From Wuchereria bancrofti (Eukaryota; Nematoda; Chromadorea; Rhabditida; Onchocercidae): DNA of 64,000 nucleotides. Below the pieces are notes generated by a model. That model was not told the DNA's origin, did no database searches, and was given only the letters and a program-made list of their open reading frames with translations. Both the position numbers and the translations under genes were made by a program. The DNA is taken from assembly GCA_005281725.1 (NCBI GenBank), contig SSBO01000009.1:1112127-1176126 (forward strand), in the 5' to 3' direction. Positions 1 to 18,420 of this stretch are shown here, one piece after another; the stretch's first letter is position 1, and each line of letters opens with the position of its first letter.

Positions 1-1103
1 TAATTCAGTTGATTAAAATATTGTAAATTATGCCATTTTCTTTTCCCAATGATAACAGTAATAGTGATAATGATAAACAATAATAAACAGTGATAATGAT
101 AAAAAGATGAAATTGTTATAAGTTTAATAATTTAATAATGATTGGATGAAATTTAAAAATGCGAAAACTTTGTGCGAAAGATGAAATCAATCGATCGCAA
201 CAATGACATTCATTTCATGCTTCCATCCATTTGCACACCTGCAATTTACTCCATTCGTTACAGTTTGGACAATTTTAACAAACCAACAATTTCATAAACT
301 AAAATTATCATCGAATAAATTTTTTCATTTCAATAAAATTTCATCTTTTTATTTTCATCCGTCTCCCTTTCTTTTTTAAACTTATTTTAAAAATAAAATT
401 GATAAAACTTCAAAATATTTTTTCAAGTTAAATTATCCACGTATTTTTATCTTTTTTTTTATTTTGATATGTTAACAAACACATATTGCTTTCTTCGTTT
501 TTTTTTTTCTTTTATCGATGAAATAATTCATCATTGAATTATAACAATTAAAAAAAAAATCTAAGTTTGATGCAAATAAAATTGTATGATAGATGTCATT
601 AAAGTATTTTCTCTTTTGCTTTTACTAAACGATAAGAATAGAAAAATTCAATTTCAAGTGTAAAAATTACTCATCATAATTTTATTCTTTTGCAATTTCT
701 ATTTATTTTCATTTAATACATAAGCATACATAAATTTTTCTCTAGTAAGAATATTTCACATTTTCATCTTTTCTTTTTTCTTCTTGAAATTTTTTATAAA
801 AAATTGATAAAATTATGAGAATTACTTACAACTTACATACTATATAAACTTTCATGTGTATCTGTTAAAGTATACGCATGTATGTTCGTGCTCACGCCAG
901 TTTTAGTCACTTTACTTACGTGAAATATTGCTAGAGGCTTATCCAGTTCTCATTTATTTCTAGACTAAAATAATCATTGAATTTTTAATGTAATTCACTG
1001 TGTTTTAGATGTATGGAATCAAATGCAATAACGAATCAATTTCTTTATGTATCACATATTTTGCTTATTACACATAACTTATTTCACTGATTGTATATAA
1101 AAT

Positions 1104-1108
<5 letters not shown>

Positions 1109-1136
<28 letters not shown>
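1109..1136. repeat. (AG)n microsatellite
   Basis: About 14 uninterrupted AG dinucleotides, followed by a purine-rich A/G tract. It is a simple repeat with no evident coding role. Confidence 0.95.
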
Positions 1137-1141
<5 letters not shown>

Positions 1142-2169
1142 AAAAAAAGAAAGAAAAGCTATTAATCAAAAAGTTAAATTAAAGTGCCATTGAACGAACA
1201 GCAGGAAACATATATAGTGGACTAGAAAACGATAAATTCTGAAAAGTTTTCAAAGAAACATATGAATTATACAAATTTTTTATCATTTATAAATGCATCA
1301 GTTAATTAATCAACCAATTTTTTCTTTTTTATCCATCTAACTACTACTGTCAACTCTGGTTCAATTGCTATTCAGAACATGCATTATGCTAGCAGTGAAA
1401 ATATTTTCAATAATTCATTGTTGGAAATAAATAATGTATTTGGTAAGAACTATAAGAGACGAAATAGTTGTATTAAAGAGAAACTGATACACAACAAAGT
1501 GAACATATGCAATGCTAGCTTAAAATATTCACCTCGAACAAAAAAAAAAAAAGAAAACAAAGATTTTATTTAGGAATCCAGTTATGATTAATCTGGAATT
1601 AAGTATAAAATAAACATGCTTTTCTGGAAAGTAAATTTTGACTTTATTACTATTAAAATTTGTTGCTCCAAAGGAATTTCATCTTTTTCAAAAGTTTAAA
1701 ATGTACTATTTCATGCCCATATCCTGTCTGACCCGTACAAATCAAAAACATTTTTTTTTTTGAAGCTGATTCACACTCTTACTTTTGTTCCATTCAGTAC
1801 AATCAATCAGAAAATACAATAATATGATGTTAGAAAAGTAATGAAATGAATTTTCTACAAACAAGCAGAAATTAAAAACTGATATTTCAAGACAAAAAAA
1901 AAAAGAGGAAGGCAATAAAACCCAAACAATATATCCCACAAGTTCATAAATGATGAAGAAAAAGAAGTCGCGCTCACCTCGTCCAATTAAATCAAAATCT
2001 ATCCTTCATTTTGAATGTTCCTATGAATTTCATACAGACCACCAAATGTTCAAATAGGATGGTTCTTAACTTTATGTTAAGGAGAACGAACTGTAGTTTT
2101 GCAAATACATTTTGGAATGTAAACAACTAAAAGTTTTAATTGTATAAAAGTTCCAAAATTAGACATTAA

Positions 2170-2175
2170 TTTATT
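2170..2175 (-). terminator. Candidate poly(A) signal of rme-1
   Basis: AATAAA on the minus strand, about 190 bases beyond the rme-1 stop codon. It is a canonical hexamer at a plausible distance, but single AATAAA matches are frequent in DNA this AT-rich, so the assignment is tentative. Confidence 0.45.
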
Positions 2176-2365
2176 CGAGACAGAAAACGAATCCCAAATT
2201 TAGTTATCCAGAAGAATCCATGGATTCTGGTGAGGTCAATCAAAATATATTACATATTTCTTACTTTCAGCAATTGTACACAGCATTGTTTAAAGTGAAT
2301 GGTTGCACGAGACAAAAAATTTGGTTCAAAATTTCCCAGTTCACTACTACCATAAAAAATTTGGT

Positions 2366-6541
<4,176 letters not shown>

Positions 6542-7570
6542 TCGGTAGCATAAACTGTATCACTGACTCACAAATAAATACTTTCGATGATATTTGCTGA
6601 GAAGAGCAAAAGGGGGTTGGATTCAATAATCCAAAAATGGTAGTATACAGCACTCAATCTGTTCTTTTTGCTCTTTCATACGCTGTCTCCCCTCCTCCTC
6701 ATCCTTCTTACCATTTAAAATAAGTACAGGTGGACGACGATCAATTCGTTTTTTTTTTTTTTTTCTTTTTTTTTCTCGTTTCAGAAAATTAGAATGTTGC
6801 AGCTGTGCGTTAATTTGCGAACATTACTAATAAGAAATTCATCTGACACACATCTGCAAGGAGTTTTTCATTTTTCGATATGTGCTACTTTTTGCTTTCA
6901 TCTCGCCACTTTATCATGCATAAATTTTAACCAGATCATAAAAATTAGTGGGTTTAATATGTAAGCAATTTCGTTACGTTGTGATTTTCCACCGGAAACT
7001 GTTCTAAGTACAATTTCCATTAAGAAAAAACCAATAAAATTGTATGTAAAAAAAAAATCAACAGAAAGAAAATGAAACAGTGCACCTATCAATCAAATAA
7101 AACTAGAGCAGAACAGAAGACATAGCTGAAAAAAAAACTAACGATGAATGCCTTAACGCTCTGAACAGAGATAGAAAAGTTTCACTTCTATGAAACGTAT
7201 ACCATAATGAGTCGAAGTGAGAAATAAGGGCAAGCCCATTTTTAATATTATTTTCATTCTCCGAAAATTGAACATACTGATAAGAAATATAATTGAATTC
7301 CTTTCCATAAGAAATTCAAAACAATCAATTTAAGAAATGGGGAAGATTAGAAAAAAAATTCATAACACTGCTCGAACAACATTACCTCCAATATGAATTA
7401 CTACTGAGAATGATCACAGTCACTAATAAAAATAATCCTTTAATAATCAACCTACATTAACAAAACTGAAATAATATTTTTCTCCATTCTAAACTTTTTC
7501 TTATCATAAATAAGAATTACAGAAAATGGTGCGGAATTCGAAGGAAAATTTTTAAACATATAAAGCTAAC

Positions 7571-7653
7571 CTCTTGTTGCTTCTTTTTAGACGAATCACC
7601 ACCAATCCACGTAAACATCTTCCGTGGTCGAATATGCCTTGCTAATGCACTAC
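7571..7653 (-). CDS. rme-1: Alternative distal first exon of rme-1
   Basis: ATG at 7618 starts MFTWIGGDSSKKKQQE and runs to a phase-0 donor, GAG|GTTAGC. The peptide matches the canonical EHD N-terminus, which begins MFSW followed by a Lys-rich stretch. It joins in frame to an acceptor inside the proximal first exon (AAACAG|GTC at 6461/6460), so the sequence continues VLETVSDGL. The predicted isoform is 552 aa and lacks the proximal MPAFNTST segment. A strong TTTTTTAG acceptor lies 35 bases upstream of the ATG (7654/7653), so this exon is either trans-spliced to a leader or preceded by a 5' untranslated exon. Confidence 0.85.
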
Positions 7654-10600
7654 CTAAAAAATAATATTTCTTATTTCTAGGCTTTCTTTACAACTGATGA
7701 TTCATTTACTTTAACGAATAAACGTGAAAACAAATACTTCGTTAAAAATTTGGAAAAAGATAAAGAAGACAATGAGTGACTGCATGAATCATGCGATAAA
7801 GTATAGAAGAATGACTCAGCATTGAAAAGTTTATTGACAAGTAAATCAGCCATTAACCCTATTTCTCAAAAATATTCAATAACCGAGAAGATTTTAAAGT
7901 TAAACAAACATTTCGCCCAAACAAAAACATATGAAAATCCATTAGGAAACTATTTTACGATAATCTTAAATCATTAATTTCACATTTTCAGTCAATTAAA
8001 ATTACGATTCATCAGAGTATTTGAGCTTTACCACAATTCTGATTCTGTAGTTATACGCATTATCACATGCGTATGTGTAAAGCTTATTTATGCCAATATA
8101 AAATACAATTCATTTGTAGCGAATATGTCCAACTAATTAGCAGCATTAGAAAGATAAAGAGTAAATGCTACTGGCATTCGAAGTATACAGTTTATTTCAA
8201 AGGATTAGCGAGTAAACGAATGAGTAACTTGTAACTGAATGATCAACGTTTATTGGTGAGTAAATGATTGGAAACTTAATGTGGAATAGACTAGTAAGTA
8301 GTTAATAACTTTCATAGGATAACTTTCAATAAAGTTCATAGGAACTCTATCTCCAAATATGACCTCACAAGTTTGGTTAAACCAACAAAGTACATTCAAA
8401 TTTTGCTCATATTTCGGAATAGAACGATTTGAACAAAACTTGAATAGCGAAAAAAGATACTGTGAATTTAATCTAGCGAAGATTTACCCGTTTGTATCAA
8501 AATGTCATCATTTTCAGACGAAAAAGTTGGAAATTAGCAATAAGATCAAAAGTTGAGAATTTCATAACTGACTATCTGAAGATTCCCAAAAACTATCACA
8601 TAAAGCTCCGAAAGTTCCACATGATATGAACATTGCTATTTTTTTTTTTTTTGAGCTAAGGAAAACATCAAATTTGCTAAGCCATGTCTTTGAAACAAAT
8701 TTTACTGAAGATCATTTTCTCTATCTATAAAATATAAGCATCAATATATATATGAATGAATAGTATATGAAAGATAAACAAAAGAATGAATCACCCTAAC
8801 AACCATAACTACTCAAACTAAATTTTGTAATAACTCACTGAAAATTCTGAGAATTTGCATACCAATCCAAGTTGGAAGGTGAGTTATGAAAACCTTACGG
8901 TATCAGAAAATATTCACTAACCAAACATTTATTATGATTGCATATCGCTAACCATATAAACGTGATAAGTCGTAAAATTCATATGTAAAGGAAAAAATTA
9001 GAGGCTAAAATATAACTGTAAACAAATACTGAAAACAACAGTAATCGAACAACATCATAGAAGTCTCACTCTTCGCAATAACGTTTCTTCTCTGAAATTT
9101 TGCAAAGAAAAGATGTTTGTTCAGAATTTAATTATTCACTATAATAGATAATTCATATGTAACATCCTCAACTGGAACATTTGAAAGTGAACATGAATAA
9201 AATTAAAAAATTTTACGGAAATCATCGAAATAATATTCTTTAGAAGTAATAAGAGTTTAAAGTTTACCAACATGAAGTAATAGGTTAAAATTCCCTTCGT
9301 TATATTAGTTTGATTACAAAAACACATAGATGAATGTAAACAACAAATATCAACGGCCGAACTGACAAATATCAACAACCGGAAGGAAAGATGCAAAAAA
9401 CGGAATAACTCAATTCGAATTAATTCCGTAAATTATCGCATCGTATCATATTCCTATCAAAAATTGAGATATCAAAATCTGGAAATGCTGCAAAACTAAA
9501 AAAAAAAGAAACTTGCCAAAACACAATAATGAGAGAGAAATTCTTCAGCGGAAGTATAACCCAATAAGTCGGAACCAAAACCAAACATTGTCGCATAATA
9601 AAGCCACAATGCAATTTCTTTGTCTACGGCAGTTTAAAACTCTAAAGTCACGGAAGTGTGTAAGGCAATTGATACAAAGAGCAATTGGAATAGAATTTGC
9701 CAGAGATTGAGAAGCTAGAAAAAGACCATTATGTCTTGAGAGACACCATGAAGTTATAGGATTTATGAAATATTGCTTTATAAATGTTTTAATTTAGAAT
9801 GATTTACAATTAGAAATTACAATTACAATCAAACAAATTAGATTTATAAGATTTACAACTTCTTATAATGATTTACAACTTTTTATTAATTGGTTGAAAG
9901 CAAAGAAGAAAAAATATAATTGAATTGAAGAGGATGAAAAGATTGGCATGATGAATGGAGAAAGATTGAGAGAATACGAGAAAGTGTATTCTTGTTAATG
10001 TTAGCAGAGATTGAGAGCATGTCGAAATATTCACTGTTCGTTGGGTTTTTTTTTTTTCAATTTTTTCACTTTTTTACATTTTAATTCATTTGCATAAATG
10101 CGTACAAATAATTATAAACTGTGCCAAGTAAATTTGCAAGTTTTAATATCAAAATGTATGAAATTTTTGAATATATTAAGAAATATTTGTGTTTTAGGCT
10201 GTCTTGCACTAATTTTAATACAATTTGTTTGATATAATAAACTTGCGTAAGTAAAATAATTTTTATTAGAATTAAAAATTGAAAAGGCGAATTATTTCAC
10301 ATTTCGAAATCTGTAAATTGAATGAAAGTAAATTAGCATTAATTAAATTATACTACACATCAGCTATATATATGTAGTATAATTTAATTTAATAGAGAAT
10401 TAATTAATCTAAGATGACTTTGTGATTTATTTTCAAGCATACATAATTTTATTGTTGAAAAACGTTGACATATGATATATTGAAATACGTAAAAATACGC
10501 TACATTGAGTTGCGTCTAATTTTACCACTTAAAATTTCACGTTAATAAGTACAATCACGAAATATTCGTCAAACATAAATGAATGATATAATTTTGATAT

Positions 10601-11550
10601 TAATAGATAATCTATAAACGATGTGATGGTGGCAATTATATATAATTCTAATATTTACAATTCTTTTGGAATGAGAATTACATAAACATCCGTGTGATAA
10701 ATAATATAAATTATCAAACACTTGTATACTATAAATTGTTGTAACATTCATTTGTATGTAAATTTCAATTGTTTTAAATTCAATTGAAATTTTGAAACAT
10801 TTAGACATGGTAAAGAATGGAAATAAGAGGATTAATTAATCTAAAAAATAGAAATTGTTATGAATAACTAATCATAAAGGATAGTTTAAAAGATTTAGGG
10901 AAAATACCTCATTAATCCAATATTTATATAATTAAATTTTTGATTAGTTAATTCTTTTAGTAATCTTTATATTCGTTTAGTAATCTTTATGCTCTTCTTC
11001 TAATATCATATTTGTTTGGAAAAAATTTATGAAATTTACGATATTTTGTTTCTGAAGAAAAGAAAAAATTGCGCTAATAACAATTGGTTAAAGATTTGTT
11101 TAAGAAATTTTGCATTAGCATAAAGGAGTCAATTTGAAAAGTACGAAACGACAATAATGCAAATCTTTAGTTCAAACTGATTTGTTTGCTGTTTGTGCTA
11201 GTACATAGATTGATTTAAAGTTATTTTAAAAATTGAAAGAGTTAGGGTAAACAGAACTTCTCACGATAACCCATTGTTGACATTATTTCCTTGTCAATTC
11301 ATTTTTCTTTTTCATCTTTTTTTTTTCCTTTTTTTGAACATGTTTTTCACGAAATCTGACGTGAAACTGAATTTACGAATAAGTTCACTTTTTTACCTAT
11401 TCCTATTATTAATGTGAGTGAGAAAGTTGGAGGGAACAAGTTTTCAGAAGTTATTGTTATACTGAGAAATTTTAAATTACTTAAACAGGTTAGTATAAAA
11501 TAATTTAATGAAACAGCGAGCTAATCTATCAGATTTTGTAATTCAAATAC
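7654..11550. other. Gene-free AT-rich interval
   Basis: No supported exon on either strand. Several frames of about 60-85 codons (8359-8556 plus, 9139-9396 minus, 9513-9710 plus) lack splice context and recognisable similarity. A 16-bp stem inverted repeat lies at 10342-10388. The region may hold upstream regulatory sequence of rme-1. Confidence 0.5.
10342..10388. repeat. Inverted repeat, 16-bp arms
   Basis: The arm ATTAAATTATACTACA is repeated in perfect reverse complement across a 15-base spacer. It is too short to be a complete foldback transposon. It could be the core of a small MITE or chance in AT-rich DNA. Confidence 0.75.
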
Positions 11551-11556
11551 TTTCTG

Positions 11557-11606
<50 letters not shown>

Positions 11607-11985
11607 ACTAGATATTACTAATAATGGTAATAATAGTTATAATAAGATGTCAATATCAATAGCAGTTGCAATTATGATAACAATAATTAGTGATAATAAT
11701 TAATGGTAACAATAACAATAATGACGCTAATAATAGTAATAATAATAATAATAACAATAATAATAGCAATGATAATAACAATAATAATAACGATGGTAAT
11801 AATGATATTAATAATGATAATAACAAATAATACTAAATAATAACAATAATAATAACAACGAATAATAATAATAAATTAATAATAACAATAATAATAATAG
11901 TAATGATAACAATAACAATGATAATAATGACAATAATAATAAATAATAACAATAATATTAGTAGTAATAATGATAATGATTCCGC
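11557..11985. repeat. (AAT)n-rich microsatellite tract
   Basis: It starts with about 15 pure AAT/ATA units (11557-11602) and degrades into a 400-base mixture of AAT, AAC and GAT triplets. There are no A, C, T or G patterns other than imperfect trinucleotide repeats. Confidence 0.95.
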
Positions 11986-12103
11986 AGATATTTAATATTA
12001 AAAGAACGCGTAATACGATGTTTAGAATTTTCAAGTAATTACAGAAAGATTTGCCATGTTTCGGAATGTCTTAGTGGCATTATTCATTTTGTAATTCATA
12101 AAG

Positions 12104-12241
12104 ATGCACGAAAGAAGCGCTAACTGTCACAATAATGACAATTGCCGCCGATCATTCATGCTTCGAGAACGTTACCAAAATGGGCGCATCACAAAATTGT
12201 TTTATAAAACAATTTCTCCTTGCAATATTCGATCAATAAAA
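12104..12241 (+). other. GC-richer island with a 45-codon open frame
   Basis: This short stretch stands out from its AT-rich surroundings. On the plus strand it carries an open frame beginning MHERSANCHNNDNC and ending TAA near 12241. I recognise no family and see no convincing splice sites. It may be a fragment of a repeat, a regulatory element or a relic exon. Confidence 0.2.
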
Positions 12242-15200
12242 TAAATAAATGAATGGTAAAGAAAGAATGTGTGCTTTTCATTTTCGATTCTCTTTGAAAA
12301 TAACATTCCTTCTAATATATAAAATGTCTGCAAGAAATTCCTTTCTTAATGAAATGTTTAATCAAAAATATCATTCATATGTAAATTATCACTGAAAGTT
12401 ATCACTGATAAGCATATGTAAGTTATCAGTAAACTAATCAGTTGCTAACAAATTAATTATTGTATTTGAAATCTATTATTTACGTTTTATAAAAACATAC
12501 TAAACAATAAGAGAAGAACAAAAAAAAGTGAGTAAACAGGAAATACTTAGCAGTACAAATAGATAAAATAGAAGAGAAGTAAAAATTATTAAAATAAAAT
12601 AGAATTAATAAGAGATTTAAATATTTTTGAAGAAAATATAGCGAAGAGAAATAAAAAATATTAAAATAAAATAGCATTAATAAAAGATTTAAATATTTTT
12701 GAAGAAGAAAATATAGCAAAAGATGATATTAATCGGTTCGATAAATCATTCATCCGATCAAAAAGAAAATTAGCATAATAGAATTTATAATTTATGCAAA
12801 TTAAATTGTCAATTATAAAGATAATATGGACATTTTGAACAAATGTGATCATTGAACTACAAATTCTAAGCTAACAATTTTAATGTCAAATATTTAATGG
12901 TGTCGCATGGAATTTCGAAAATTCTCAAAATTTGATAATCGTTTGAAAATTGCAAAAAAACGATTATTATTCACGATTATTCATCTGTATTGTTGAGAAG
13001 AAAGAATATATTTATTGATTGATTTAAAAAAATCTTTTAATAATACGAAATTTTTTTCTTTTTTTTTGAAGGAAGAAATCGATTAGAAATTGGGAATGCG
13101 AAGCAAAGCGGAAAAAGAGGGAGAGAGGAAGAGTTAGAGGGAGAAATAAAGAAAAATATTTTAATATGCAAATTTTTCATTACATTCACTTTTTTTTCTT
13201 TTGTTTTTTTTTATGTTAATAGTGAAAATTTTTAAATAATACATTAAAAATTTTAAGAGATGAAAATAATATTTCAAATTTCTTAAATGATCCTTTAAAT
13301 TCAGCTCATTTTATTCCAGTTTATGAATCATTGAGTTATGAAATGAGAATTTTTGCATAATTATGCGCCAGATTCTTAAAAATTTTCATAAAATGTTTTT
13401 TTTTTAGCAAAATGAAATTTTGTAAATTAAATAAATCGTTGATACGATATTGAATTTATGGCAAAATAACAAAATAATTAAAATTACTCGTTTGACTGAG
13501 TATACATATAGATATGATAAAATACTTCAATTAAACAAGTTTCAATTAATAATTTTGCATGAAAATATTTAGTGCATTTAATACATTTCCGGTTTTTAAA
13601 ATATAACGCATTTAACGCTAACCGTACATTTTTCATATTTATAATTAGTTTTGCTTTTAAACTTTAATTTATACTAGTTAATAATTAATTGATTAATTAA
13701 TTACGAATATGGACTAAACAGTATGACAGTAGAATTAAACTGAATAATTTTACAGTTTATAACGCAAACTTTTTGATTTCGTTTAACTAACACACATAGT
13801 TAAATATTTGAAGTGCTTATTTTCCACATCAGAGCTCGGGTGACAATTATGTGACAGTTATTTATTCCTTCATAAATCAATTTAAATTTTTTTTTTTTTT
13901 GTTAAAGAAAATATTAGATGGAATATCTCTTCAAATTCATCAAATTTGTTAAGCTAACCAATCTCTCTATGAAATGAAACTTTAAACTCTTTGAATTTTT
14001 CAAGAATTTCAATCAACATTTATTCATTTATTTATAATGAGTGTAATAAATCCTTCAATAATGAATGATTGTAATTTTATGCGACAAATGTTCATCTCAA
14101 AAAACAAAAAGAGAGAGAGAGATAGAGAGAGAAAAAAAATACAATTTGAAAACAGAGAAATTAAAAAAACCAGTTGAATTTCATATATTTTGAACTTGTT
14201 TTTTTCAAAATAAATGAATATAATGAATATTTTTAGAAGATAAATTTCATCGTATTTCATAGTTTAAATTTCTAATAAAAGTGGAAAGTTCTAAAATGAT
14301 CCTCAAAAAAATTACCCGTGCACAAGTAATTTAACATTTTAATCGTTTTGCAAAAAAAAGGAAAGAAAAAATAATGATCACATAAAGAGGAAATAAATTA
14401 GAAATAATATGAATTTTTAGTAAAATTCATTAAATTAAAAAAAATATATTAGATAAAAAAGAAAAAATGTTGCCAATGTAAGAAAATTGATTGATAGTCA
14501 AAATAAAAAAAAAAAAAAAAAAGAAAAAGAAAAAGGTAAGATAAATGAGAAATGAATTGAGTAGAAATTCTATGGGAGAAAAAAAAAAAGTTAAGAAGTA
14601 AAAATTTCTCGGTCAAGAAAAAAGAATGAGAAGAAAACGAAGAGTAATTCATAACAACTCTCTCTCTCGATTATTCTTTCATTTCATTTCAAACAAATTA
14701 TCAATCATATTAATGTGATACAGAAAAAAAGTAAAAAATGAAATTGAAAAAATCAATTTGATTATAATTTCAATTATATATGACATATGACAAATGAAAT
14801 AAATTAGTCATTTGATAATATTGCATTAAAAATTCAACGATTAATTTCATTTAAAATTTAATTACTAATTACGAAATTAAAATATTTGCATTTTACTGTT
14901 CTTTTATTCCATTATAATAAATATGTAAAATTTACATAAATTAGTTATTTTCTCTTTGCCTTCCTTTTTTTTGCATCTACAATTGCTACTGTATTTAAAT
15001 GAAGGAAAAATTTTATAGAAATAATTTTTAAAAGCTAGAAATGAATTAAAATATAACATTTAAAAAGAGGTTATTGACCGTCTACAAATCTTAAAAGAAG
15101 AAAAACGAAACAAATTATCGTTATAACAAAATAATTTACACTTTTTATTCGAATTTGAAGGGAAAAAAAAAGTGGCAAATTATCTAAACTATCAGTGGTG

Positions 15201-18200
15201 CGGGTAAAATAATAAAAAAAAAAGAGTTAATAAAATGTTTTCGCATTATTTTTTTGTCAAAAATTTGCAATATTTCCAATATATTTAGAAATTATAGAAA
15301 TTATTTAGAAAATTATTAAATTAAATACTTTTACATTTTAAGCCTCATTACAGCATTCTATTATTTTAGTTAATCTGAAATTAAATAAACTTTAATTCAT
15401 TAGAAATGAATTAGTACTAAATTCATTAGAAACAATTATCAGATTGCATTTCAATGGATTGATAACTCTTGAAAATTCATATCTTATAGAAAGCTTAAAC
15501 AATTGGTGCAGAATAATAAAATACTAAAAATAATAACAAAAAAAAAGAGAAACAGAAAACATTGCCAAACTTTTATATTTATTTAATAAAAAAGAAAATG
15601 TAAAATTTTTAATTATTTAATAAATAATTCTGATAAAACTTTTTTTAACTTTAAAACAAATACTCGAAATGCATAATTCAAAATAAATTAGCCATAATTT
15701 GTTATGATAAAATCTCATTAATATTTGCGAACTAATTAAATTCAATAATAGTATTCAAATAATAATGAAAATAATGACGGCAATAAGCGAACAGAAAATG
15801 TAATTTACAATTTGACAGATAAATTGCTCAACCAATAAGATTGAAAATGATCAAAATTTAGTAATACAACGGCATGAAACTTAATTAACTCATACAATTT
15901 TAATAAATTAAACAATTTTTATTTAAATAGTAAATTCAACAACTTCTTATAAATCGAAATTTAATGTAAAATTTAATCGAAATTTCATGTGAAATAAAAA
16001 AGGATGCACTCTTGGAGATATTTATGAGTCTAATGATCATAATGAGCGCTAGTTTGTCGCACCTAAAATTTGGTAAAAAATATCGAAATAATTTATATAT
16101 TTTTGAAAAATAAAAATTTTTCAATTTTTAAAAACTTTCACTTCAACAATTATAATAAAATTGATTTGATAGTTTTGAGTTTTAATAATGCATTATCAAA
16201 GAAATTAATTGTAAGGAAAAAAAAAGACTGAGAAACATGCTAGAGTAATTGAAATTATAATTAAAATTTAAATTGAAATTATTTCTGAATAAATCAGAAT
16301 CATACGTTAATTTCACGTATGAGAAAAAATATGAATTTGAAAATGACATGAGATGAGAACAAAAAAAAGAATGAAACGTGTAACAACGTGTGTACTACTT
16401 ATTCTTTTATTATTGAGTAAAAATGATGAAAAATAAAAATAGAACAAATTGGTGGAAAAGTAAGAAAGCTTCGAAAAAAATTTTAAAAATTTTTAAATTC
16501 GGCAAAAATACCATGGCAACGACTACCGCTGTAAGAGTTCACTTAACGTTCTATTTAAATTTACGACATTTCATTTCTTTCCACTTCCTCTTCCTCTTCC
16601 TCCCTTTCCTTTCTTTCCTTTTCCTCTTCCTCTTCCTCTTCATTTTTTTTTTCTTCCAGAAATTGTGCTCTTTTTAAAATTTAAAATTTCTTAATGTCTT
16701 AAACAGTAAGTAAAATTTGAAAAGAAAAGACAAGGTAAAATGTAAAATTAAGGGTAAAGAACAAAAATAAAAATTGAAATGAAGTGAAATGAAATATTAA
16801 ATATTAAAAAAATTGAAATGAAGTATCAAAAAAATTGAAATGATCCTTTTCTTCTTCCTTCTTCATTCTTTCCTTTTCCTCTTCATTTGTTTTTTCTTTC
16901 GAAAATTGTGCCCTTTTTAAAATTTAAAATTTCTCAATGCCTTCAATAGTAAGTAAAAGTTGAAAAAAAAAAAAAAGAAAAAGAGGGTAAAATGTAAAAT
17001 TAAGGATAAAGAATAAAAAAGCTGAAATGAAATTATTAAATATTCAAAAGATTGAAATGAAATATTAAAATTTATGGAAAAAAAGGTAGAAAAATAAACT
17101 TGTATGAATGATATAAGTATTCTGGTTGATTATATTAGTACTAGCTGTTACGACCAGGTAAACATACAGGTGAAATCATTTATAAAACGGTCGGTGCTTT
17201 TTAAATTTCCCTTCTAAGCTTTTTTTCCATCAAATGGATATTGTGACAGAGAAAAAAAATTATATATTTTAGCATATTTAATAAATTTATATTTCAATAA
17301 AAAATTATTATAAATAAAATAAAAATGATTACAAATAGAAATAAGTTTTATAATAAAACTAAAGGATTTTTATCATTTAATATTAAAATAAAATAAAAAA
17401 AAAACATACAATATGATAAAATATGAAAAGATTAGAATAAAGAATTTATTAATTTGAAAAATTTTACTAAGTTAATGAAAGCATATAATAATTATTACAT
17501 AGTTAATTTCAGGCTAATTTACTTGTAAGTCTTGTCTAACATGCTGAATAAGTTTTTCACTTATTTCATTTTAAATTATGCAAATTTAGTATGTATAGAA
17601 ATTGCACATTATCGAATGACAATGGGTGTAAAATTGAATTTAAAAAAGAAAAGAAAAAAAAAATTAATTCTTAATGACAATTAAACTGTGTTAATTGATC
17701 GATGATTTTAAGAATTTTTAAACTGTTTAATAAAAAATATCGACACAATATCATCAGAGAAAACGAAAAAAGAAAGATGTCAGAGTCGTTTGTTTTTTAA
17801 GCAAATGAAATTTGATGACATTTTACTTCATAAGGCACAGAAATTACTCTTTTTGTTTGCTTGCAAAATTTAAAAATTAGAAATAAGAAGAAAAATTCAG
17901 AGAAATTAAATATTAAATTTCAAAAAATGAAAATTTTGAATTTTCATGGAGCAAAAAAGAAAAAAAAACGAGCAAGAAATGTCATTTGTAATGTTTATGA
18001 AAGCTTAAACTTATCTTTAGCTTTTTTTTAGTTCTTTTATTTTTCTTTTTCCAAAAATCAAATATTATTGATGATTTTTTAAAAAAAAATTAAAATTGTT
18101 TTTGTTCGATTTTATAAGAAAAAAAACACGAAATAATGGAATAAATAAATTAATACTGTAAGCAATTGTGACGAAGAACATGAAGAAATGAAATGTAAGT

Positions 18201-18420
18201 AATTAAATTTTAAAGTTTTAAACTTTAGACTTAATATACCATTCGAGGATAAAAATAACATCTCTTTTAAAATTTTTAATACTTTAATTATTTAATTTAA
18301 TAAAAAACAAAAAAGGTCATTTAAATAATAATGAAAGATAATTGTGTATTTATGTATAATTTCAAACTGATAAATATTATCACATTTCTGCATCAGGAAA
18401 ATATTTAATATGCAATATAG
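12242..18420. other. AT-rich interval without a supported gene
   Basis: Mostly A/T homopolymer and low-complexity sequence. It includes a CT-rich tract (16580-16645). Two weak exon-like spots exist. One is on the minus strand below 16062, with acceptor TTTTAG at 16064/16063 and 41 open codons. The other is around 16423-16533, where a plus-strand frame ends at GCT|GTAAGA but a minus-strand acceptor CTTACAG overlaps the same bases. Neither can be tied to a gene with confidence. Confidence 0.4.
16580..16645. repeat. CT-rich (CTTCCT)n-like tract
   Basis: Imperfect runs of CTTCCT and CTTTCC on the plus strand. A similar, shorter tract recurs near 16845-16890, followed by a near copy of the same flank (AATTGTGC then TTTTTAAAATTTAAAATTTC). 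This points to a local duplication of about 250 bases. Confidence 0.7.

Larger units (their letters stand above)
1..2365. other. Gene-free left flank
   Basis: No exon with paired splice sites or recognisable protein similarity is visible on either strand. The longest open frames (for example 1379-1573 plus, 1742-1939 minus) have AT-driven composition. The stretch contains an AG microsatellite near 1109-1136 and the presumed 3' untranslated region of the minus-strand rme-1 gene at its right end. Confidence 0.6.

Noticed and set aside
15936..16062. Open frame after a good minus-strand acceptor, possible next exon of the 18.8-22.6 kb gene
   Set aside because: Frame-compatible, but the residues are AT-driven (Ile/Phe/Lys) and no family similarity supports the link.
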